Notes: generated by a model from the sequence alone, not told the origin. Positions 8,595 through 17,783 are shown, counted from the stretch's first letter. The stretch is 64,000 bases of DNA from an uncultured Lachnospiraceae bacterium (GCA_947631665.1 CANRMF010000005.1:1-64000); one strand, 5' to 3'. Numbers and translations: made by a program.

Positions 8595-8954
8595 ATGAGA
8601 AAGAACAGTATTAAAAATACGCGGATTAACGGAGAAGTGCAGCGGGAATTAAGCGGCATTATCCGCAATCTGAAGGATCCGCGCGTAGGAATGATGACGA
8701 CGGTGACAGCAGTGGAGGTCGCGCCGGATTTAAAGACCTGCAAGGCGTTTATCAGTGTTCTTGGAAACGCTGAGGCAAAGGCGCAGACGCTTGAGGGGCT
8801 CAACAGCGCGAAAGGTTTTATCCGCAGGGAACTGGCGAGAACCGTCAATTTAAGAAACACTCCTGAAATCAGGTTTATCCTTGACGAATCCATCGAGTAT
8901 GGAATGAAAATGTCAAAGTTAATTGATGAGGTAAATCACAATGAAAATCAATGA
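8595..8954 (+). CDS. rbfA: Ribosome-binding factor A
   Basis: A 119-residue KH-like 30S maturation factor acting on the 5' end of 16S rRNA. RINGEVQRELSGIIRNLKDP and PEIRFILDESIEYG are the family signatures. AAAGGAG lies upstream of the ATG. It overlaps nrnA by 14 bases, as in many Firmicutes. Confidence 0.95.
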   Translation: MRKNSIKNTRINGEVQRELSGIIRNLKDPRVGMMTTVTAVEVAPDLKTCKAFISVLGNAEAKAQTLEGLNSAKGFIRRELARTVNLRNTPEIRFILDESIEYGMKMSKLIDEVNHNENQ

Positions 8955-9885
8955 CGTCATTGGAAATGCAAAGACAATCGGCATCGCAGGGCATATCCGT
9001 CCCGATGGGGACTGTATCGGCTCCTGCATGGCATTGTACAATTATTTAAAAAAGAACCGGACGGATTTGGAAGTACGCGTTTTTCTGGAATATGTCGATC
9101 CGAAATTTCAGTTAATTCCAAACGCAGGGCGTATTGAAACCGACGGATATGACGGAACGGTCTTTGATTTGTTTATCTCGCTGGATACGGCGGGACTTGA
9201 CCGGCTGGGACAGAATAGGGAATATTTTCAACATGCGCAAAGGACAGTGTGTATTGATCATCACAAAAGCAATCCGGGATACGCAGACGCCAATTTTATT
9301 GTGGCTGAAGCAAGTTCAGCCAGCGAAGTGCTGTTTAATTTTCTGGAGCCGGAACTGTTTGACAAAACAATTGCCATTCCGCTTTATATGGGAATTGCCC
9401 ACGATTCCGGTGTTTTCCGTTTTCAGAGTACGACACCGAAGACGATGCGCATTGCCGCTGATTTAATGGAATACGGATTTGATATTAACGAAATTTTAGA
9501 GGAAACGTTTTATAAAAAATCCTATAATCAGTTTATGATTACCGCCCGTATTCAGAGCGATGCGGTTCTGACAATGGACGGTAGGTGCATTTACGGTTAT
9601 TGTACCACAGAGATGATGGAACGCTTTGGCGTGACGAAAAATGACTTAGATGCCGTTATTGCATCGTTAAGAAATGTCGATGGCGTTGAAGTGGCAATGT
9701 TTATGTATCAGTTAGAACCTGAGGTTTACAAGGTCAGTCTGCGCTCAAAGCATCAGACGGACGTCAGTTCCATTGCCATGAAGTTTGGCGGCGGCGGACA
9801 TATACACGCCGCAGGATTTGATATACGCGCATCTTTGGAGGACGCAATAAGGCAGACGCTTGCCGAAATAGAAAAAGCGCTTTAA
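8941..9885 (+). CDS. nrnA: DHH-family nanoRNase/pAp phosphatase NrnA
   Basis: A 314-residue DHH/DHHA1 phosphoesterase that degrades very short RNAs and 3'-phosphoadenosine 5'-phosphate. The metal ligands are visible in GHIRPDGDCIGS, the DHH motif in CIDHHKSNPG, and the glycine-rich DHHA1 element GGGGHIHAAGF near the C-terminus. Its start lies inside rbfA. Confidence 0.93.
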   Translation: MKINDVIGNAKTIGIAGHIRPDGDCIGSCMALYNYLKKNRTDLEVRVFLEYVDPKFQLIPNAGRIETDGYDGTVFDLFISLDTAGLDRLGQNREYFQHAQRTVCIDHHKSNPGYADANFIVAEASSASEVLFNFLEPELFDKTIAIPLYMGIAHDSGVFRFQSTTPKTMRIAADLMEYGFDINEILEETFYKKSYNQFMITARIQSDAVLTMDGRCIYGYCTTEMMERFGVTKNDLDAVIASLRNVDGVEVAMFMYQLEPEVYKVSLRSKHQTDVSSIAMKFGGGGHIHAAGFDIRASLEDAIRQTLAEIEKAL

Positions 9886-9915
9886 AGGCAGACAGAAATG
9901 ATGGGGAAAGATGAA

Positions 9916-10824
9916 ATGATTCATGGTGTAATCAATGTATACAAAGAACCGGGCTTTACTTCCCATGATGTGGTGGCGAAGCTGCGCGGCATATTAAAAC
10001 AAAAGAAAATCGGACATATGGGGACGTTGGATCCGAATGCGGTGGGCGTGCTTCCGGTATGTCTTGGAAAGGCGACGAAACTCTGCGATATTCTGTCGGA
10101 GAAGGATAAGACGTATCATGCCACTCTTTTACTCGGCGTGACGACCAATACGCAGGATATGACCGGAGAGGTGCTTTGCAGGGCGGAGGAGGACAAACTG
10201 GCTTCCCTGACGGAGGAACAGGTTTTTGAAGCGGTAAAAAGTTTTATTGGAGATTACGAACAGATTCCCCCAATGTTTTCCGCAATTAAAATTCATGGGC
10301 AGAAATTATATCAACTCGCAAGACAGGGAAAAGAAATCGAGCGCAGTCCGAGACACTGTGAGATTGTGGATATTACGGTTACGAAGGTTGATTTGCCGCG
10401 CGTGAATATGCACGTTACCTGCTCAAAAGGTACATATATCAGAACGCTCTGCCACGATATCGGTGAGAAACTGGGCGTTGGCGGCGTGATGGAAAACCTT
10501 GTCCGCACCAGAGTGGAGCGGTTCAAAGTCGAGGAAAGCATTACGCTTTCTCAGATTGAAGAAGCCAAAAGGTTGGGCACGCTCGGACAATACCTCGTTC
10601 CGGTCGACGAAATGCTTGGCCAGTATTCAAAGTGTATCGTATCCGAGCAGGCTGAAAAACTGGTGTACAATGGAAATATTTTTACTTCCGGCAATACCCT
10701 GCTGAAAATGAAGCATGAGGACAGCCAGATTGTGCGGGTATATACACAGGAGGGCGATTTTATCGGACTGTATCAGTTTGAGGAGCGCCGGCAGATTTAT
10801 AAACCGTACAAGATGTTTTTGTAG
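9916..10824 (+). CDS. truB: tRNA pseudouridine(55) synthase TruB
   Basis: A roughly 302-residue TruB that makes pseudouridine 55 in the T-arm of tRNAs. IGHMGTLDPNAVGVLPV contains the catalytic aspartate, and the thumb and C-terminal regions are complete. Two ATGs lie upstream in frame (9898, 9901); I choose 9916 because GGGGAAAG precedes it and TruB proteins usually start just before (N)G(I/V)(L/I)NVYK. Confidence 0.94.
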   Translation: MIHGVINVYKEPGFTSHDVVAKLRGILKQKKIGHMGTLDPNAVGVLPVCLGKATKLCDILSEKDKTYHATLLLGVTTNTQDMTGEVLCRAEEDKLASLTEEQVFEAVKSFIGDYEQIPPMFSAIKIHGQKLYQLARQGKEIERSPRHCEIVDITVTKVDLPRVNMHVTCSKGTYIRTLCHDIGEKLGVGGVMENLVRTRVERFKVEESITLSQIEEAKRLGTLGQYLVPVDEMLGQYSKCIVSEQAEKLVYNGNIFTSGNTLLKMKHEDSQIVRVYTQEGDFIGLYQFEERRQIYKPYKMFL

Positions 10825-10852
10825 TTGCCGGACACAGAGGAGGAATCCGCAG

Positions 10853-11764
10853 ATGCAATGTCTGTCGTTTGATGGAGCATTACAACTGAATAATACGATT
10901 GTCACTGTGGGAAAATTTGACGGACTTCACAAGGGACATGAAAAACTGCTGGACATCATGAAGAACAATGCAAACGGCAGGCAGAAAGTGGTTCTGACTT
11001 TTGAGACAGAACCGAAAGCCTTTTTAAATGACACCGGCAGCAAGACCATTGTGACGGAGCAGGAAAAGAAACTGCTGTTGGAGGCGCAGGGCATTGACGT
11101 CTATGTGAAAATGCCGATGACAAAGGAATTTCTGGGGCTGACGCCGGAGCAGTTTATCAAAGAAATTTTAAAGGAAAAAATAGGAGCGTCGACGATTGTC
11201 TGCGGAACAGATTTCCGGTTTGGGGCAAAGGCCGGCGGCGATGTGGAATATCTAAGAGAAAACAGGGACAGATTCGGATATTCCCTAATCGTGATTGAAA
11301 AAGAGCAGTATCATCATAAAGATATCAGCAGCAGCGCAATCCGCGAGAAAATAGTTCAGGGGGAAATGGCGGAAGTCAATGAGATGTTAGACCACCCTTA
11401 CAGCATTATCGGAAATGTTGAGCAGGGAAAACATCTGGGGAGAAAAATAGGACTTCCAACGGCAAACATTATCCCCGAAAAAACAAAACTGTTACCCCCG
11501 CGCGGAGTTTACCGGACGGTCGTGGTGGTCGGCAAAAAGAGATACCATGCAATCAGCAATATCGGCGTCAATCCGACGGTAGAAAATGGAAACCGGATTA
11601 AGGTGGAATCGCATATCCTTGATTATCAGGAAGAAATCTACGGGGAAGTCGTGCAGGTTTTGTTTTATGAATTTATCAGACCGGAACAGGATTTCGGCAG
11701 CGTAGAGGAACTGACTGCGCAAATCCGGAAGGATATAGAAACCTGTAAAAGCCGGTGGAAATAA
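10853..11764 (+). CDS. ribF: Bifunctional riboflavin kinase/FAD synthetase
   Basis: A 303-residue RibF. The N-terminal FAD synthetase domain carries VGKFDGLHKGHEKLL and the STIVCGTDFRFG region. The C-terminal riboflavin kinase domain carries GRKIGLPTANI and NPTVENGNRIKVESHI. It makes FMN and then FAD from riboflavin and ATP. The frame is open further upstream, but AGAGGAGGA stands correctly before the ATG at 10853. Confidence 0.95.
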   Translation: MQCLSFDGALQLNNTIVTVGKFDGLHKGHEKLLDIMKNNANGRQKVVLTFETEPKAFLNDTGSKTIVTEQEKKLLLEAQGIDVYVKMPMTKEFLGLTPEQFIKEILKEKIGASTIVCGTDFRFGAKAGGDVEYLRENRDRFGYSLIVIEKEQYHHKDISSSAIREKIVQGEMAEVNEMLDHPYSIIGNVEQGKHLGRKIGLPTANIIPEKTKLLPPRGVYRTVVVVGKKRYHAISNIGVNPTVENGNRIKVESHILDYQEEIYGEVVQVLFYEFIRPEQDFGSVEELTAQIRKDIETCKSRWK

Positions 11765-11886
11765 ACCGTCTGATAGTCAACAGGACAGCACAAATCAGAG
11801 GGAAGCAGCAGATTGATGTGTAAATCCGAGTCGGTACGGCTGAATGTTGAATAGTTACTGTTTGACAAAAAATACAAAGGAAATGC

Positions 11887-11915
11887 TTTACTTTTTAGAA
11901 AAGCTATGCTAATAT
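11887..11915 (+). promoter_or_regulatory. Promoter of rpsO
   Basis: TTTACT (11887-11892) and TAATAT (11910-11915) are separated by 17 bases. A TTGACA at 11862 has no good -10 at the right distance. The promoter separates rpsO from the ribF gene upstream. Confidence 0.65.
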
Positions 11916-12000
11916 ATCTAGGCATGTCAAACCGACACAAAGTGTCCGGCATCTCCAGCCAATGCTTTAGTGTCAGGGGATATTCAAAAATAAAGGAGGA
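11916..12000 (+). promoter_or_regulatory. rpsO leader with a possible S15-binding hairpin
   Basis: About 90 untranslated bases precede the rpsO start. They contain a hairpin CCGACAC / GTGTCCGG (11932-11949, one bulged base). S15 autoregulates its own leader in several bacteria using unrelated structures, so a similar role here is inferred and not shown. Confidence 0.35.
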
Positions 12001-12008
12001 TATGAACA

Positions 12009-12275
12009 ATGATCACAAAGGAAATCAAAGCGCAGTTGACAGCAGAGTATGGTAAGACACCTCAGGATACCGGTTCACCGGCTGTACAGGTAGCAATCTT
12101 AACATACAGAATCAAAGAATTAACAGAACATTTGAAAGTCAACCAGAAAGACCACCATTCCAGAAGGGGACTTCTTAAAATGGTAGGTAAGAGACGTGGT
12201 TTATTGGATTACATCAAAGAAAAAGATGTAAACGAATACAGAGAGCTGATAGAAAAATTAGGCATACGAAAATAA
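12009..12275 (+). CDS. rpsO: 30S ribosomal protein S15
   Basis: An 88-residue S15 that binds 16S rRNA at the central-domain three-way junction. Recognisable segments are [32 protein letters not shown] and [17 protein letters not shown] lies upstream of the ATG. Confidence 0.98.
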   Translation: MITKEIKAQLTAEYGKTPQDTGSPAVQVAILTYRIKELTEHLKVNQKDHHSRRGLLKMVGKRRGLLDYIKEKDVNEYRELIEKLGIRK

Positions 12276-12298
12276 TCACGCTAGCAACGAGCAGTTTG

Positions 12299-12365
12299 CG
12301 TAAATAAAAACAGAGAGCCTCGACGAAAGCTTGCTTTCGGGAGAGGCTCTCTGTTTTTATTTACG
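12299..12365 (+). terminator. Long hairpin terminator after rpsO
   Basis: A 23-bp arm CGTAAATAAAAACAGAGAGC plus CTC pairs with its complement ending at 12365. A second inner hairpin GAAAGC-TT-GCTTTC is nested inside. The A-rich 5' arm and T-rich 3' arm make it able to terminate on both strands. It sits at the head of the repeat element that follows. Confidence 0.85.
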
Positions 12366-12501
12366 GACACGGCGACTGCCGTGTCGAGGGAGTGCGAGAG
12401 CACTTCCGAGCAAACTGCTTGTAATATAAAAAGATGAAGACACGGCGACTGCCGTGTCGAGGAAGTGCGAGAGCACTTCCGAGCAAACTGCTTACAATAT
12501 A
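12366..12501 (+). repeat. Palindrome-rich intergenic element, two tandem copies
   Basis: Two almost identical units of about 63 bases (12366-12428 and 12438-12501). Each has the hairpin GACACGGC-GACT-GCCGTGTC, then AGTGC-GAGA-GCACT, then GAGCAAACTGCTT. The last segment is an inverted copy of AGCAGTTTG at 12291, before the rpsO terminator. They resemble REP/BIME-type extragenic elements. No coding capacity is seen. Confidence 0.85.
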
Positions 12502-12627
12502 ATGGTGATTGTTTTGTCGAATTTAATATGGTAATATATAGACAAACAGACGTTCGCAAATCTACTCAAACAGAATATGCAGGAGAAGGACTGCTATTTC
12601 AGGTAGATGCGATTGCATATCAATTCT

Positions 12628-12775
12628 ACATGTAAATTCTTGAAAATTTCATGGCGGATACAAATAAATTACATGCATTTTTGTAAAACGAGATAATTTT
12701 GCATGTAAATTGCTGGAAATTTCATGGCGGGTGCAAATAAATTACATACATTCTTTGCAAAACAAGACAATATAA
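12628..12775 (+). repeat. Tandem 73-bp AT-rich repeat upstream of an SDR gene
   Basis: Two imperfect copies with a period of 73 bases (starting near 12629 and 12702) share CATGTAAATT, AAATTTCATGGCGG, CAAATAAATTACAT and GCAAAACAAGA-like blocks. CATGTAAATT and AATTACATG are inverted with respect to each other, so each copy carries a dyad. Placed 170-310 bases before the SDR start, they could be operators. The rest of 12502-12940 is AT-rich with no gene seen. Confidence 0.7.
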
Positions 12776-12940
12776 GGATATAGAAAAGGCATTATACATA
12801 TAAAGTATAGGGATCTTAACAGATGATATTGAAAGAATGATATTTATTTGTTAAACTTTATTTATTGCAGACGCAATATATTTATAAAATGCTCAGGGCG
12901 TAAAACCGCCCGAATATTGATGACAGAAAGGAATAAATTC

Positions 12941-13741
12941 ATGGGATTTTTTAAAGGAAAGACAGTTTTAATTACCGGCGCCGGAAAGGCGACATTAAGT
13001 AACGGGCGTTGCGGTTCGATTGGCTATGGTATTGCCACTGCATATGCAAAAGAGGGGGCAAATCTGGTAATTACGGGTAGAAACGTAAAAAAACTCGAAG
13101 ACGCAAAAACAGAACTGGAAGAAAAGTATGGCATTGAAGTTCTGACGGTTGCAGCCGATATTCATAATGGTGCAGACAACATTGCTGTCGCACAGGAGGT
13201 CGTGCGTCAGACGGTAGAGAAATTCGGCGGTATTCAGGTGTTGATTAACAATGCGCAGGCATCTGCTTCCGGTGTGACATTAGCAGACCATACGATGGAA
13301 CAGTTTGATTTGGCAGTGTATTCAGGATTATACGCGACATTCTGCTATATGAAAGCCTGCTATCCATATCTGGCAGAGAGCAAAGGAAGCGTTATCAACT
13401 TCGCTTCCGGTGCGGGATTGTTCGGAAACTATGGGCAGTGCGCTTATGCGGCGGCAAAAGAGGGTATCCGCGGATTGTCGAGGGTAGCAGCCACAGAATG
13501 GGGCAAGGACGGAATCAACGTCAATGTGGTATGCCCGCTTGCATGGACTTCCCAGTTAGAGCAGTTTGAAAAAGCATATCCGGACGCGTTTAAGGAAAAT
13601 GTGCATATGCCGCCGCTGGGATATTATGGCGATGCGGAAGACGATATCGGAAGGGTATGTCTTCAGCTTGCATCTCCGGATTTTAAATATATGTCCGGTG
13701 AAACCATTACGCTGGAGGGCGGTATGGGACTGCGCCCGTAA
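12941..13741 (+). CDS. Short-chain dehydrogenase/reductase
   Basis: A 266-residue classical SDR. The cofactor loop TGAGKATLSNGRCGSIGYG is expanded, as in enoyl-ACP-reductase-like SDRs. NNAG is altered to NNAQ, the catalytic motif is YAAAK with the preceding NFASGAG serine, and the C-terminus has the familiar SGETITLEGGMGLRP. AAAGGA stands eight bases before the ATG at 12941; the longer open frame upstream has no binding site. Substrate unknown. It stands alone behind the tandem repeats and is followed by a terminator. Confidence 0.88.
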   Translation: MGFFKGKTVLITGAGKATLSNGRCGSIGYGIATAYAKEGANLVITGRNVKKLEDAKTELEEKYGIEVLTVAADIHNGADNIAVAQEVVRQTVEKFGGIQVLINNAQASASGVTLADHTMEQFDLAVYSGLYATFCYMKACYPYLAESKGSVINFASGAGLFGNYGQCAYAAAKEGIRGLSRVAATEWGKDGINVNVVCPLAWTSQLEQFEKAYPDAFKENVHMPPLGYYGDAEDDIGRVCLQLASPDFKYMSGETITLEGGMGLRP

Positions 13742-13823
13742 AACAGAGATGATTGCTCATCAATAAAATGAGCCATAAAAGTGGAAATAATAAGTCAGGT
13801 TTAAAATTTTAATTTTAGAACAG

Positions 13824-13866
13824 TTCAGGGCAGAAAGTAGCAGTTGCTTTTTGCCCTGATTTTGTT
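13824..13866 (+). terminator. Intrinsic terminator after the SDR gene
   Basis: The 8-bp stem TCAGGGCA / TGCCCTGA encloses a 19-base loop region with a minor inner pairing and ends in TTTTG. A TATAAT overlaps its end (about 13866), which may belong to the promoter of pnp. Confidence 0.75.
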
Positions 13867-13937
13867 TATAATATAAAAGATTATGGTTATATGGAGCATG
13901 ATGCCATGAAATCATGAAATATGCAGATAAGATATTG

Positions 13938-13993
13938 CCGAAGCCACTGCAAAGCATAGAAAATGTATTTGCTGTGTTTTGCAGTAGTTTCGG
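13938..13993 (+). promoter_or_regulatory. Stem-loop in the pnp leader
   Basis: CCGAA..ACTGCAAA (13938-13953) pairs with TTTTGCAGT..TTTCGG (13977-13993), with further GCA/TGC pairing inside. A second small hairpin GTTAC-GCAGA-GTAAC stands just before the pnp start. pnp leaders with cleavable stem-loops are used for autoregulation in other bacteria; the role here is inferred. The remaining bases of 13867-14092 hold no gene. Confidence 0.45.
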
Positions 13994-14092
13994 ATTTTCT
14001 GCGTAAGACGGAAATACGGCATCAAACAGATTTCATATGGGCATGATTAAAAAAATAAAAGGAGAAGTTACGCAGAGTAACGAAAGAAGATT

Positions 14093-16177
14093 ATGTATAA
14101 GAGTTTTAGTATGGAACTTGCCGGCAGAACCCTCACCGTTGATGTTGGGAGAGTGGCAAAGCAGGCAAACGGCGCAGCATTCATGCACTACGGAGATACG
14201 ACGGTTTTGTCTACCGCCACAGCCTCCGATAAGCCGAGAGACGGCATTGATTTCTTCCCGCTGTCAGTAGAGTTTGAAGAAAAGATGTATTCTGTCGGAA
14301 AAATTCCGGGAGGATTTAACAAGAGAGAGGGAAAGGCGTCTGAAAACGCAGTGCTGACTGCCAGAGTCATTGACCGCCCGATGCGGCCGCTGTTCCCGAA
14401 GGATTACAGAAATGACGTGACGTTAAATAACCTTGTCATGTCCGTAGATCCGGAATGCAGACCGGAACTGGTCGCTATGCTTGGAGCGGCAATTTCCACA
14501 TCTATTTCCGACATTCCGTTTGACGGACCATGCGCAATGACGCAGGTGGGACTTGTCGATGGGGAGTTTGTAATCAATCCGAGCCAGAAAGTTTGGAATG
14601 ACGGTGATTTACAGTTGACGGTTGCTTCCACAAAAGAAAAGGTAATTATGATTGAAGCCGGAGCAAATATTGTTCCGGAAGAAAAAATGATAGAGGCAAT
14701 TTATACGGCGCATGATATCAATCAGACGATTATCGCGTTTATTGAAAAAATTGTCGCTGAAGTTGGAAAAGAAAAACACACCTATGAGAGCTGCGCAGTA
14801 CCGGAAGAACTGTTTGCCGCAATCAGGGAAATTGTTCCGGCAGAGGAAATGGAACAGGCAGTTTTCACAGACGATAAGCAGACCAGAGAAGAAAACATTA
14901 AAGCAATTACGGAAAAACTCGAAGAAGCGTTTGCTGAAAATGAAGAATGGCTTGCAGTTTTGGGCGAGGCAATTTATCAGTATCAGAAAAAGACTGTCCG
15001 CAAGATGATTTTGAAAGACCACAAGCGTCCTGACGGAAGGGCAATCGACCAGATCCGTCCGCTGGCAGCAGAAACCGATATTGTTCCGAGAGTACATGGT
15101 TCTGCAATGTTTACCAGAGGACAGACGCAGATTTGCAATGTATGTACATTAGCGCCTTTGTCTGAGGCTCAGAAAGTCGATGGCTTGGACGAAAATATCA
15201 AGTCAAAGAGATATATGCACCATTACAATTTCCCATCTTATTCTGTGGGAGAGACGAAACCGTCCAGAGGGCCGGGACGTCGTGAAATCGGTCATGGTGC
15301 TTTGGCGGAAAAGGCATTGATGCCGGTTCTGCCGTCTGAGGAGGAATTTCCGTATGCCATCAGAACCGTATCAGAAACGTTTGAATCAAACGGTTCTACA
15401 TCAATGGCGTCTACCTGTTCGTCCTGTATGTCCCTGATGGCTGCGGGCGTGCCGATTAAGGCTATGGTAGCGGGTATTTCGTGCGGACTTGTAACCGGAG
15501 AAACCGATGATGATTATATCGTACTGACGGATATTCAGGGATTGGAAGATTTCTTTGGCGATATGGACTTTAAGGTTACCGGAACGACTGAGGGTATTAC
15601 GGCAATTCAGATGGATATTAAAATTCATGGATTGACACGTCCGATTGTGGAAGAAGCAATCAGAAGAACAAGAGAAGCCAGACTTTACATTATGGACGAA
15701 TGTATGAAGAAAGCAATCGTACAGCCGCGTAAGGAATTAAGCCCTTATGCTCCGAAGATTGAAACCATGCAGATTGATCCTGAAAAAATCGGCGACGTTA
15801 TCGGAAAGAGCGGTAAAGTCATCAATGCGATTATTGAGGAAACCGGCGTCAGCATTGACATTACAGAAGACGGGTTGGTTTCTATCTGCGGCGTAGATGC
15901 GGAGATGATTGCAAAGGCAAAGAAATATGTTGACACTATCGTGACGGACTTTGAAGAAGGTCAGATGTACGAGGGCGTTGTTGTCAGCATCAAGGAATTC
16001 GGCGCATTTATCGAATTTGCGCCGGGCAAAGAGGGCATGGTTCACATTTCCAAGATTGCTAAGGAAAGAGTAGAGCATGTCGAAGACTTCCTGACATTAG
16101 GCGACAGGGTTCGCGTAAAATGTCTTGGCAAGGATAAAATGGGAAGAATCAGCTTTTCCATTAAAGACGCAAAATAA
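14093..16177 (+). CDS. pnp: Polyribonucleotide nucleotidyltransferase (PNPase)
   Basis: A 694-residue PNPase, a trimeric phosphorolytic 3'-5' exoribonuclease. Two RNase PH domains are present (the first about 10-215; the second about 305-540 with GRREIGHGALAEKAL and SNGSTSMASTC), followed by KH (IGDVIGKSGKVINAIIEETG) and S1 (YEGVVVSIKEFGAFIEF) domains. Its length is normal. The ribosome binding site is modest (AAAGAAG) and lies next to a small hairpin. Confidence 0.97.
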   Translation: MYKSFSMELAGRTLTVDVGRVAKQANGAAFMHYGDTTVLSTATASDKPRDGIDFFPLSVEFEEKMYSVGKIPGGFNKREGKASENAVLTARVIDRPMRPLFPKDYRNDVTLNNLVMSVDPECRPELVAMLGAAISTSISDIPFDGPCAMTQVGLVDGEFVINPSQKVWNDGDLQLTVASTKEKVIMIEAGANIVPEEKMIEAIYTAHDINQTIIAFIEKIVAEVGKEKHTYESCAVPEELFAAIREIVPAEEMEQAVFTDDKQTREENIKAITEKLEEAFAENEEWLAVLGEAIYQYQKKTVRKMILKDHKRPDGRAIDQIRPLAAETDIVPRVHGSAMFTRGQTQICNVCTLAPLSEAQKVDGLDENIKSKRYMHHYNFPSYSVGETKPSRGPGRREIGHGALAEKALMPVLPSEEEFPYAIRTVSETFESNGSTSMASTCSSCMSLMAAGVPIKAMVAGISCGLVTGETDDDYIVLTDIQGLEDFFGDMDFKVTGTTEGITAIQMDIKIHGLTRPIVEEAIRRTREARLYIMDECMKKAIVQPRKELSPYAPKIETMQIDPEKIGDVIGKSGKVINAIIEETGVSIDITEDGLVSICGVDAEMIAKAKKYVDTIVTDFEEGQMYEGVVVSIKEFGAFIEFAPGKEGMVHISKIAKERVEHVEDFLTLGDRVRVKCLGKDKMGRISFSIKDAK

Positions 16178-16194
16178 GAAACAGACAAATAAAA

Positions 16195-16227
16195 CAATCC
16201 CCCGCGAATTATTTTCGAGGGGGATTG
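16195..16227 (+). terminator. Hairpin after pnp
   Basis: CAATCCCCC pairs with GGGGGATTG across a 15-base loop. No T run follows, so it may protect the 3' end or reduce read-through more than act as a full terminator. Confidence 0.55.
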
Positions 16228-16247
16228 AATGATATAAAGGAATTATT

Positions 16248-16460
16248 ATGGAAAAACTGACAGAGCAAAAAAAGATTAAAATCGGGCTGTTTTTAAATAA
16301 AGTCTGTACCGTATTGTTTGTACTCTTTTTTCTGGTGACCTGTGTGATTGTGACAGTGGGAATGAAGCTGTATCTGATTCTCGTTGTGTCGATTGCAGTG
16401 CTTTTCGGTATCTGCAGTTTCATAGCGCACAGGCTGTTAAAGGATTACAAACCGGAATAA
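16248..16460 (+). CDS. Small two-helix membrane protein
   Basis: A 70-residue protein with a basic N-terminus, two hydrophobic segments (about 18-36 and 40-57) and a short basic tail (HRLLKDYKPE). I do not recognise the family. AAAGGA precedes the ATG. It lies between pnp and the sulfhydrylase gene, 27 bases before the latter. Confidence 0.65.
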   Translation: MEKLTEQKKIKIGLFLNKVCTVLFVLFFLVTCVIVTVGMKLYLILVVSIAVLFGICSFIAHRLLKDYKPE

Positions 16461-16487
16461 ATTAAGTAGGATTAAGGGAGGAAGATT

Positions 16488-17774
16488 ATGGCAAAAAAGA
16501 ATAACAAAGGAACCATTTGCGTACAGGGAGGCTGGCAGCCAAAAACGGGCGAGCCGAGAGTACTGCCGATTTATCAGAGTACGACGTTCAAATACGATAC
16601 GTCAGAGCAGATGGGAAGGCTGTTTGATTTGGAGGACAGCGGTTATTTTTATACGAGACTGCAAAATCCAACCAATGACGCAGTGGCGCAGAAAATTTGT
16701 GATTTGGAGGGCGGCGTTGCCGCAATGCTGACGTCTTCCGGACAGGCGGCAAATTTTTATGCGGTGTTTAATATCTGTGAGGCGGGAGACCACCTGATTT
16801 GTTCTTCCCATGTATACGGCGGAACGTTTAATCTGTTCGGCGTGACGATGAAAAAGATGGGGATTGACGTTACATTTGTCGATCCGGAAATTTCCGAAGA
16901 AGATTTGAATGCGGCATTTCGGGAGAATACGAAATGCGTGTTCGGAGAGTCGGTTTCCAACCCGTCCTGCGTGGTGCTTGATTTTGAGAAATTCAGCAAG
17001 GCGGCGCATACGCATGGCGTTCCGTTAATTATCGACAATACCTTTGCAACTCCGGTAAACTGCCGGCCGTTTGATTTTGGCGCGGACATTGTGACGCACT
17101 CTACCACAAAATATATGGACGGACACGCAATGGCAGTGGGAGGAGCGATTGTAGACAGCGGTAATTTTGACTGGACGGCTTATCCGGAAAAGTTTCCGGG
17201 ACTGACAGAGCCGGACGAGTCTTATCATGGTCTTATTTACTGTGAACGTTTTGGAAAAGCGGGATATATTACGAAAGCCACAACACAGTTGATGCGCGAT
17301 TTGGGTTCGATTCCGTCCCCGATGAATTCATTTCTGTTAAACGTCGGATTGGAAACATTGCATTTAAGAGTAAGGAAGCATTGCGAAAATGCGCAGAAAG
17401 TGGCTGAATATCTGGCGGCAAATGAAAAAGTAGCGTGGGTGAATTATCCGGGACTGCCGGGCAACGAATACTATGAGCGCGCGAAAAAATATATGCCGGA
17501 CGGCACCTGCGGCGTGCTCTGTTTCGGGATTAAAGGCGGAAGGGCTGCCTCTGTGAAATTTATGGATTCGCTTCAGTTTATTGCGATGGTAACGCACGTA
17601 GCTGACGCCCGTTCCTGCGTACTGCACCCGGCAAGCCATACGCACCGGCAGATGACAGACGAGCAGTTGGAGGCCGCAGGCGTACAGCCGGATTTAATCC
17701 GTTTTTCTGTAGGCATTGAAGATATCGAAGATATTATTGCCGATTTAGAGCAGGCATTTGAAAAGATAGACTAG
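16488..17774 (+). CDS. O-acetylhomoserine sulfhydrylase (Cys/Met metabolism PLP enzyme)
   Basis: A 428-residue type I PLP enzyme of the Cys/Met family. STTKYMDGHA contains the PLP lysine. TFKYDTSEQMG, GYFYTRLQNPTNDAVAQKI and the long C-terminal LHPASHTHRQMTDEQL are typical of O-acetylhomoserine (MetY) enzymes. It would make homocysteine from O-acetylhomoserine and sulfide in methionine synthesis; cystathionine synthase or lyase activity cannot be excluded. No SAM riboswitch or T-box was seen upstream. Confidence 0.88.
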   Translation: MAKKNNKGTICVQGGWQPKTGEPRVLPIYQSTTFKYDTSEQMGRLFDLEDSGYFYTRLQNPTNDAVAQKICDLEGGVAAMLTSSGQAANFYAVFNICEAGDHLICSSHVYGGTFNLFGVTMKKMGIDVTFVDPEISEEDLNAAFRENTKCVFGESVSNPSCVVLDFEKFSKAAHTHGVPLIIDNTFATPVNCRPFDFGADIVTHSTTKYMDGHAMAVGGAIVDSGNFDWTAYPEKFPGLTEPDESYHGLIYCERFGKAGYITKATTQLMRDLGSIPSPMNSFLLNVGLETLHLRVRKHCENAQKVAEYLAANEKVAWVNYPGLPGNEYYERAKKYMPDGTCGVLCFGIKGGRAASVKFMDSLQFIAMVTHVADARSCVLHPASHTHRQMTDEQLEAAGVQPDLIRFSVGIEDIEDIIADLEQAFEKID

Positions 17775-17783
17775 GAGACTTTT

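Noticed and set aside
10715-10852. An upstream extension of ribF
   Set aside because: The extension overlaps truB, has no binding site and is not RibF-like; AGGAGGA precedes the ATG at 10853.
11862-11867. TTGACA upstream of rpsO as the -35 element
   Set aside because: The base composition 17 bases downstream (GCTTTA) is not a -10; the TTTACT/TAATAT pair fits better.
12366-12501. CRISPR-like repeats behind rpsO
   Set aside because: Only two units, with palindromes inside and no unique spacers, and no cas genes in the window.
16461-16487. A SAM riboswitch or T-box before the sulfhydrylase gene
   Set aside because: The gap is only 27 bases and the upstream region shows no such structure.
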